A stretch of DNA of 5,415 nucleotides from the NCBI GenBank assembly GCA_947474875.1, contig CANJKY010000322.1:1-5415 (forward strand), given 5' to 3'. Shown in pieces: positions 1-4,454 of the stretch. The notes beneath the pieces are model-generated. The model saw nothing but the letters and a program-made list of their open reading frames with translations. It did no database searches and was not told where the DNA came from. The DNA is from Gemmataceae bacterium (GTDB taxonomy: Bacteria > Planctomycetota > Planctomycetia > Gemmatales > Gemmataceae). Positions within the stretch are counted from its first letter, which is position 1. Every line of letters begins with the position of its first letter. Position numbers and translations under genes: made by a program.

Positions 1-1961
1 CGGGCGTCGCCGAACACGAAGTCCACCGCCGCCCCTCGCTCCCTGGCTCGTCCGAGGTACGAGAAGTACCCGTCGTCGCCCGGCTGGTTGTCCACCAGCC
101 GCTTCACCATCGGGTCGATCTCGTAGAAGGTGATCGACTGCTCACCGCCCAGGTACGCGGACACCGACCCAGTGCCCAGGCCGATGGCCCCGACGCGGGC
201 GTCCGGGTGGCGGGCCAGGGTGTCGCGGAACAGGTCGCCGACCGGCCCGTGCCGGTGGTAGTAGGTGAGTGGCTCGTCGATTGCCGAGCCGTCGTACCCG
301 GGGGCGTTGCTCAAAAACTGGCGGCCGTGAACGGTGGTGCCGTGCCCGAGCACCCGCATCCGCACCTCCATCTCGCCGTTCCCGTAGTCGAGCACCGGCC
401 GGTCGTCCCACACCCGGAGCACCCCGAAGTAACTGCGGGCGTTCGCCACCGTCGCCTTGTTCACCCCCATCGTGTAGTGGTGGATGAACAGGATGCCGAG
501 GACGGCCAGGCCGAACCGCACCGGGCGGTCGGCGAACGCGAACGCGATCAGGCACGGCGGGGCGAACACGACGAACAGGCCGATCGTCCGCACGTCCACC
601 CGGAGCGACAGGGGACTCAGGCCGAACAGCCAGTTCAGCCCGGCGGCAACTTGCTTGTTCACCCACTCGGCCGGCGGCATGCCGTCGAACACCCGCAGTC
701 CGAAGCAGACGAGGACCATGGCGAACGGCACCATCAGGTCCACCATCAGCCGCAGCCCTTCGCGGTTCTCGGCCCCCGGAGCTTCGTCCTTCGCCCGCGT
801 CGGCGGCAGGAGCAGGCACCCGGCCGCGAGGGCCGTCGAATACTCGATCACCTGCGGGAACAGCACCGGGGCGAGCAGCCCGTTGAACACCCCGCCGGCC
901 ACCCCGCCGAGCGACACCCACAGGTAGAAGGTGGTCAGGTGGCGGGCGTCCGGCCGCACGGCGGCCAGCCGGGTGTGGCAGGTGAGGGCGACCAGGAAGA
1001 ACACGCCGGTGTGGATCAGCACCTGGAGGAACACGCTCAGCTCGATGCCGGAGGTGACGCCGAACACCAGCAACAGGGTGGCCACCGGGGTAGCGTTCGA
1101 CAGCAGCCCGAGCAGGGTGTGCGACCCGCGGGCGAAGGCGATGATGAACGTGAGCAGGTACAGGGCAAGCGGCAGCACCCACAGCAGCGGGATCGCGGCG
1201 ATGTCGGTGGTCAGGTGGGTGGTGACCCCGAGCATCAGGCTGGAGGGCACGAACGCCAGCGCGAGCCACAGCATTTTGCGGCGGGTCGAGATGTCGCCGT
1301 TGCTCGCCTCGGCCTGCGGGGTGAGTGTGAGCGACGGCGGCCGCAACGGGTTCGCTGCAGCCCGCCCGCACACCGCCACCAGCACCGCCACGGCGGCGAA
1401 CCCGGTGGCGAACACCCACGCTTGATCCGCCACCCGCATCAGCGGTTCGACGGCCAGCGGGTACGCGAGCAGGGTGAGCAGGCTGCCGGCGTTGCTGGCC
1501 GCATAGAGAAAGTATGGGTCGCGGGCAGACGGGTGGCCGGTGGCCACGAACCACTTCTGAAGCAACGGGGCGGTGGTGGAGACGACGAAGAACGGCACGC
1601 CGACGCCGACGGCCAGGATGGCCAGCACGTTCAAGATGGGGAACCCGTCCCCTCGCGGGGCGAGTGACGACAGGACCGGCACCGGCGTCGGGGTGAGGAC
1701 GGCGGCGACACCGAGGGCGGCGGCCCCGGCCCCGATCACCGCCAAATGAATCCACACCTGCCGGCGTGTGTCGCGGACGGACGCCAGCTTGTGTGCGTAC
1801 AGGTAGCCGAGCAACAGGACTGCCTGGAAGAACACCATGCAGGTGTTCCACACCGCCGGGCTGCCGCCGAGCAGCGGCAGCACCATCTTGCCGACCAGCG
1901 GTTGAACCAGGAACAGGAGGGCGGCGCTGGCGAACAGGGTGACGGCGAACAGGGCGGGCAC
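1..1961 (-). CDS. Fused MFS-like membrane / spermidine synthase-like protein (partial, C-terminus beyond left edge)
   Basis: Seen: reading the minus strand from GTG at 1961, an uninterrupted frame of 653 codons reaches the window edge. The N-terminus has the hallmark of this family: LVQPLVGKMVLPLLGG at about residues 18-33, then PAVWNTCMVFFQ and GYLYAH to about 57. ARDPYFLYAASNAGSLL spans 146-162. Hydrophobic helices continue to about residue 515. The soluble part follows, with GHGTTVHGRQ at 539-548, EPLTYYH near 565, the SAM-type glycine motif GLGTGS at 594-599 and the acidic EIDP about 20 residues later. The last readable residues are FVFGDA. Known: such proteins join a multi-helix membrane domain to a spermidine-synthase/methyltransferase fold; the substrate of most is unproven. 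Inferred: a membrane aminopropyltransferase or related enzyme. The acceptor-side catalytic region lies outside the window, so activity cannot be judged. It is probably co-transcribed with the NYN gene 62 nt upstream. The family call is firm; the reaction is not. Confidence 0.88.
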   Translation of the reverse strand, partial: MPALFAVTLFASAALLFLVQPLVGKMVLPLLGGSPAVWNTCMVFFQAVLLLGYLYAHKLASVRDTRRQVWIHLAVIGAGAAALGVAAVLTPTPVPVLSSLAPRGDGFPILNVLAILAVGVGVPFFVVSTTAPLLQKWFVATGHPSARDPYFLYAASNAGSLLTLLAYPLAVEPLMRVADQAWVFATGFAAVAVLVAVCGRAAANPLRPPSLTLTPQAEASNGDISTRRKMLWLALAFVPSSLMLGVTTHLTTDIAAIPLLWVLPLALYLLTFIIAFARGSHTLLGLLSNATPVATLLLVFGVTSGIELSVFLQVLIHTGVFFLVALTCHTRLAAVRPDARHLTTFYLWVSLGGVAGGVFNGLLAPVLFPQVIEYSTALAAGCLLLPPTRAKDEAPGAENREGLRLMVDLMVPFAMVLVCFGLRVFDGMPPAEWVNKQVAAGLNWLFGLSPLSLRVDVRTIGLFVVFAPPCLIAFAFADRPVRFGLAVLGILFIHHYTMGVNKATVANARSYFGVLRVWDDRPVLDYGNGEMEVRMRVLGHGTTVHGRQFLSNAPGYDGSAIDEPLTYYHRHGPVGDLFRDTLARHPDARVGAIGLGTGSVSAYLGGEQSITFYEIDPMVKRLVDNQPGDDGYFSYLGRARERGAAVDFVFGDA

Positions 1962-1969
1962 GGGCCGGA

Positions 1970-1974
1970 CCCTC
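1970..1974 (-). promoter_or_regulatory. Ribosome binding site deciding the GTG start of the spermidine-synthase-like gene
   Basis: On the minus strand GAGGG lies 8 nt before GTG at 1961. No ATG occurs in this frame between the upstream gene's stop and the conserved ALFAVTLF segment, so this GTG is the best start. It gives a very short N-terminus before the first membrane helix. The ATG at 2020 is in another frame and was not chosen. Confidence 0.6.
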
Positions 1975-1991
1975 GGGGGAGCGGGCTGGGA

Positions 1992-2012
1992 CCGTCGGCC
2001 GGGGACCGACGG
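1992..2012 (-). other. Small inverted repeat in the NYN / spermidine-synthase-like intergenic gap
   Basis: CCGTCGG and CCGACGG form a perfect 7-bp stem around a 7-nt loop, starting 11 nt after the NYN stop codon on the minus strand. There is no T-tract, so it does not look like an intrinsic terminator. It could be a weak intercistronic mRNA structure, or chance in GC-rich DNA. Confidence 0.3.
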
Positions 2013-2023
2013 GCAACCATAGC

Positions 2024-3448
2024 TCAGTCGTCCAACCCGGCGCCGAACGAATCCTCCTCGACCGGCTTCGGCTTGGGCTTCGACGACGGCGGTGGGGGCG
2101 GGGGTGGAGGGGGTGGCGCCGCCCGGCCGCCTGCGACGGTCGAACGCCCCCGCTTCGGCGGCTCCTCGGCCGGTTTCGGCTTCGCCGGCTGTTTGCCTCG
2201 ACTGGCCGGTGCTTTCTCCGCGGCCTTCGCCGGCTGCTTGGCCACCGTCTTCGGCTTGGCCGGCTGTCTGGTGCTCGGTTTGGCCGGTGCCGAGTTCTTC
2301 CGCCCCGGGCCATAGCTCGGCAGGGTGTCGTCCTCGGCCTCGTCCACCTCATCCACCTCTTCGATCAGGTTACGGCCCAGCGGCAACTCGTCCTCGTCCT
2401 CGACCGGCGGACGGGTCGGCTGGGGAGGTGGCGGCGGTGTCGAGCGAACCGGTGCCGGTGGAGGCGAAGCGGATCGAACCGGAGGGGGCGGCGAGGCCAC
2501 CGGGCGGGCCGGCGGTGGCGCCGCCGGGCGAACCGGCGGGCGTTGCTCCTGCCGCGGTCGAATGTCCCGGTCCCGCTCTCGTTCCCGCTCAGGGAGTGCG
2601 GGCGGTTGCTGTCGCTGCGGCAGGGCCATCGGCTGTGGGTGTGGCAGCGGCGGGGGCAACACGCCGGGTCCGCCGCGAAGTTCTCCCCCGAACCGGGCGA
2701 TCACGTAGGTTCCGCTCGTTTTGTGTTTTTCGATCTCCACCAGACCATGCCGGGCGGCGTCCTCCAGCAGGTCGCTGAACGTGCGGTACCCGTGGTACTC
2801 CTCGTTGAACGACGGCCGCTTCCGCTTCATCGTGTCCTTGGCCATGGACGAGTAGATCACCTCCTTATTCTCCCGCCGCAGCGCCAGCAGGGAGTCCAGG
2901 AGTAGGCCGAACACCTTCCGCTTATTATCCGGCAAGCTGGGCATCTCTCCCATCTGGATCGGCGTGGGGCGGTCCAGGTCCTCGTAGTAGATGAACTCGT
3001 CGCAGTTGTCCCGCAGCAGGTTGGACGTGGCCTCAACCAGCCCCAGGCCGATGACGTGCTTGCCCAACTCCTTCAGTTTGGACACCAGCGGGGAGAAGTC
3101 GCTGTCCCCGGACACGATCACGAACGTATCGATGTGGTCCTTCGAGTACGCCAGGTCGACCGCGTCCACCACCAGCCGAATGTCGGCCGAGTTCTTCCCG
3201 GTCATGCTCCGTTTCGGGATCTCGATCAACTCGATGGCCGCCTCGTGCAGCGCGCCGGCGAACCCGCCGAACCGGCTCCAGTCGGCGTACGCCTTCTTGG
3301 CAACGATCTTGCCCTTCTCGACCAGCCGCTCCAAAACCTTCTCGATCTGGAACCGGTCCCGCTTGCCGTGGAACCCCAGAGCCAGGTTCTCGAAGTCGAT
3401 GAAGACCGCCAGAATGCGTTCGCCGTCCCCGGCGCGGTGGTGTCGCAT
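2024..3448 (-). CDS. NYN (LabA/PIN-like) domain protein with OST-HTH/LOTUS domain and long disordered tail
   Basis: 474 residues. Seen: an NYN/PIN-like domain at about 12-157 has VFIDFEN (D18, N21), SADIRLVVDAVD (D89, D95) and VSGDSDFSPLV (D115, D117), the expected acidic metal-binding set. A second domain at about 174-252 (NKRKVFGLLL to SGTYVIARFG) matches OST-HTH/LOTUS in position and pattern. The rest is low complexity: Pro-rich 261-349, acidic 349-374, Lys/Ala/Pro-rich 384-435 with three QPAK copies, ten prolines at 445-454 and a short acidic end with one Phe. Known: NYN domains are predicted metal-dependent ribonucleases and LOTUS domains bind RNA; this pairing is a recognised bacterial architecture (LabA-like). 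Inferred: a cytoplasmic RNA-binding nuclease or RNA regulator whose tail recruits partners or RNA. No signal peptide or membrane segment is seen. Start: ATG at 3448 has only a weak GGAG 11 nt upstream, but the NYN core begins just after it, so the start is sound. The target RNA is unknown. Confidence 0.9.
   Translation of the reverse strand: MRHHRAGDGERILAVFIDFENLALGFHGKRDRFQIEKVLERLVEKGKIVAKKAYADWSRFGGFAGALHEAAIELIEIPKRSMTGKNSADIRLVVDAVDLAYSKDHIDTFVIVSGDSDFSPLVSKLKELGKHVIGLGLVEATSNLLRDNCDEFIYYEDLDRPTPIQMGEMPSLPDNKRKVFGLLLDSLLALRRENKEVIYSSMAKDTMKRKRPSFNEEYHGYRTFSDLLEDAARHGLVEIEKHKTSGTYVIARFGGELRGGPGVLPPPLPHPQPMALPQRQQPPALPERERERDRDIRPRQEQRPPVRPAAPPPARPVASPPPPVRSASPPPAPVRSTPPPPPQPTRPPVEDEDELPLGRNLIEEVDEVDEAEDDTLPSYGPGRKNSAPAKPSTRQPAKPKTVAKQPAKAAEKAPASRGKQPAKPKPAEEPPKRGRSTVAGGRAAPPPPPPPPPPSSKPKPKPVEEDSFGAGLDD
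2087..2116 (-). repeat. Ten-proline codon run in the NYN protein tail
   Basis: Ten consecutive proline codons (residues 445-454) use a mixture of CCG, CCA, CCC and CCT. The mixed codons suggest the run is kept at protein level and is not a simple DNA slippage tract. Long proline runs are known to stall ribosomes unless EF-P acts, so translation of this gene is predicted to depend on EF-P. Confidence 0.75.
2181..2266 (-). repeat. Three in-frame direct repeats encoding QPAK in the basic tail
   Basis: Near-identical 11-nt units lie at 2181-2191, 2226-2236 and 2256-2266 (plus-strand form TT[C/G]GCCGGCTG). The spacings of 45 and 30 nt are whole codons. They encode QPAK at residues 420-423, 405-408 and 395-398, inside an Ala/Lys/Pro-rich basic segment that resembles a histone-H1-like tail. 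This is a coding repeat, not a mobile element. Confidence 0.6.
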
Positions 3449-3502
3449 GTCGTGCCCGGCTCCGTTCCGTCCCGGCGGGCGGTCGCCCGCAAGGTTGACC
3501 CT

Positions 3503-3531
3503 ATCATGCGATCCGGCCCCGGTTTCGACAA
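3503..3531 (-). promoter_or_regulatory. Candidate sigma70-type promoter for the NYN gene
   Basis: On the minus strand TTGTCG (3531-3526) and CATGAT (3508-3503) are 17 nt apart. Each box matches the consensus at four of six positions. The implied leader is about 45-50 nt before ATG at 3448. The spacing is ideal but the boxes are degenerate, and planctomycete promoters are poorly defined, so this is only a candidate. Confidence 0.3.
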
Positions 3532-3551
3532 CACGAGTCTGCTCCCGGCGG

Positions 3552-3580
3552 TTGGCCGTTCCGCTCCCCCGTCCTTAAAC
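3552..3580 (+). promoter_or_regulatory. Weak candidate promoter for the SDR gene
   Basis: TTGGCC (3552-3557) and TTAAAC (3575-3580) are 17 nt apart and would start transcription about 35 nt before ATG at 3622. TTAAAC is a rare AT-rich patch in this GC-rich gap, but it matches the -10 consensus at only three of six positions. A promoter is expected somewhere here because the flanking genes diverge. Confidence 0.2.
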
Positions 3581-3607
3581 GTAGGCCAAGCGGTACGAAC
3601 TCCACCC

Positions 3608-3614
3608 GAAGGGG
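3608..3614 (+). promoter_or_regulatory. Ribosome binding site of the SDR gene
   Basis: GAAGGGG lies 7 nt before ATG at 3622. Good strength and spacing support this start, which also places the Rossmann glycine motif at the usual distance from the N-terminus. Confidence 0.65.
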
Positions 3615-3621
3615 ATGACAC

Positions 3622-4380
3622 ATGGCGGGCGATCTGTTCCGACTGGACGGCAAAGTGGCAGTGGTCACCGGCGGCGGGCAGGGGATCGGCGAGGCCATCT
3701 GCCGGCGGTTGGCCGCGGGTGGGGCGACGGTGGGCGTATTTGATATGAACGCGGCCAACGCCGAGCGGGTGGCGAAGGCGATCGGCGGGGTGCCTCTGGT
3801 CGGCGACCTGACTAAAGAGGCCGACCTGGACCGGGTGTTCGGCGAGATCGTGAAGAAGGCCGGGCCGGTGGACGTTCTGGTGAACAACGCCGGCGTGGCC
3901 AGCAAGCCGGGCCGCGACGTGCCCATCTGGGAGAGCGTGCGAGAGGACTGGGAATTCGTGATGAACATCAACGTCACCGGACTGGTGCTGTGCTGCAAGG
4001 CGGTGCTGCCGGGGATGATCGAGCGGAAGTACGGGCGGATCGTGAACATCGCCAGCATCGCCGGCAAGGAGGGGAACCCGAAGATGGCGCCGTACAGCGC
4101 CAGCAAGGCGGCGGTCATCTGCCTGACCAAATCGCTGTCGAAGGAGTTGATTGGCAAGGGCGACATCTGCGTGAACAGCGTCGCCCCGGCGGTCATCCAG
4201 ACGCCCATCCTCGACCAGTTGAACGAGGAGCAGGTGAAGATGATGCTGAGCAAGATCCCGCTCGGCCGCACCGGCAAGCCGGACGAGGTGGCGGCGCTCG
4301 TCCACTTCCTGAGCAGCGGCGATTGCAGCTTCACCACCGGGTTCTGCTTCGACATCAGCGGCGGCCGGGCGACCTATTAA
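3622..4380 (+). CDS. Classical short-chain dehydrogenase/reductase (SDR), NAD-type
   Basis: 252 residues, the normal length for a classical SDR (FabG-like). Seen: cofactor motif TGGGQGIG at 16-23; Asp41 at the end of the second strand (VFDMN); D62 in GDLT; NNAG at 88-91; catalytic Asn117 (NVTG); Ser145 (NIAS), Tyr158 and Lys162 (YSASK). All four catalytic residues are present. Known: an Asp at the position of Asp41 favours NAD(H) over NADP(H). The usual PG after the sixth strand reads PA (residues 189-190), and the C-terminus ends SGGRATY. Inferred: a cytoplasmic NAD-dependent alcohol/ketone oxidoreductase. From memory, the SGGRATY ending recurs in sugar-acid SDRs such as 2-keto-3-deoxy-rhamnonate/fuconate dehydrogenases, but I could not check this and FabG-like activity is possible. 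No acyl-carrier or sugar-pathway gene lies within the window. The next gene starts 74 nt downstream in the same direction, so the two probably share a transcript. Confidence 0.92.
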   Translation: MAGDLFRLDGKVAVVTGGGQGIGEAICRRLAAGGATVGVFDMNAANAERVAKAIGGVPLVGDLTKEADLDRVFGEIVKKAGPVDVLVNNAGVASKPGRDVPIWESVREDWEFVMNINVTGLVLCCKAVLPGMIERKYGRIVNIASIAGKEGNPKMAPYSASKAAVICLTKSLSKELIGKGDICVNSVAPAVIQTPILDQLNEEQVKMMLSKIPLGRTGKPDEVAALVHFLSSGDCSFTTGFCFDISGGRATY

Positions 4381-4381
4381 A

Positions 4382-4440
4382 GGCGAGCGGGGGGCATCAG
4401 CCCCCCAAGACTCGGGGGGCTGACGCCCCCCCCGCTCGCC
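4382..4440. repeat. Composite GC-rich palindrome (REP/MITE-like) between the SDR and beta-propeller genes
   Basis: The left arm (4382-4406) and right arm (4414-4440) pair almost completely: GGCGAGC with GCTCGCC outside, G/C runs in the middle, and GGGGGGC with GCCCCCC inside. There is one A/C mismatch and two extra C in the right arm; the loop is AAGACTC. Each arm is also palindromic alone, a 7-bp GGGGGGC/GCCCCCC stem with loop ATCA (4396-4399) or TGAC (4421-4424). It begins 2 nt after the SDR stop and ends exactly before the next AGGAG. With no following T-run, it is a poor intrinsic terminator. Likely a dispersed palindromic repeat that may act as an mRNA structure between the two genes. 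Confidence 0.85.
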
Positions 4441-4445
4441 AGGAG
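4441..4445 (+). promoter_or_regulatory. Ribosome binding site of the beta-propeller gene, abutting the palindrome
   Basis: AGGAG lies 9 nt before ATG at 4455, a strong site that fixes the start. Its first base directly follows the last base of the palindrome, so folding of that element could alter access of ribosomes to the site. Confidence 0.7.
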
Positions 4446-4454
4446 TGAATCACC

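Noticed and set aside
207..1667. A 486-codon plus-strand open frame rich in His/Gln/Glu/Arg.
   Set aside because: It is antisense to the membrane-protein gene and shows the composition typical of reverse-complemented hydrophobic codons. No domain is recognisable.
1736..2020. A 94-codon minus-strand frame starting with ATG 4 nt after the NYN stop.
   Set aside because: It reads as a Cys/Ser/Pro-rich string, while the neighbouring frame over the same DNA gives the conserved LVQPLVGKMVLPLLGG segment.
142..2352. A 736-codon minus-strand open frame rich in Arg/Pro.
   Set aside because: Its protein is a low-complexity Arg/Pro/Gly string with no family motif. It overlaps both the NYN gene end and the motif-rich spermidine-synthase-like frame, so it is a GC-driven shadow.
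2325..2905. Plus-strand Ser/Gly-rich and Pro/Arg-rich frames opposite the NYN protein tail.
   Set aside because: They mirror the low-complexity Pro-rich and acidic codons of the NYN tail and have no independent motif.
3226..4355. Two long minus-strand frames (359 and 283 codons) opposite the SDR gene.
   Set aside because: Both are antisense to a complete SDR with all catalytic motifs and its own ribosome binding site. Their products have no recognisable domain.
4382..4440. The palindrome as a Rho-independent terminator of the SDR gene.
   Set aside because: The stem is strong but followed by AGGAGTGAATC, with no T-tract on the plus strand, and the next co-directional gene starts 15 nt later.
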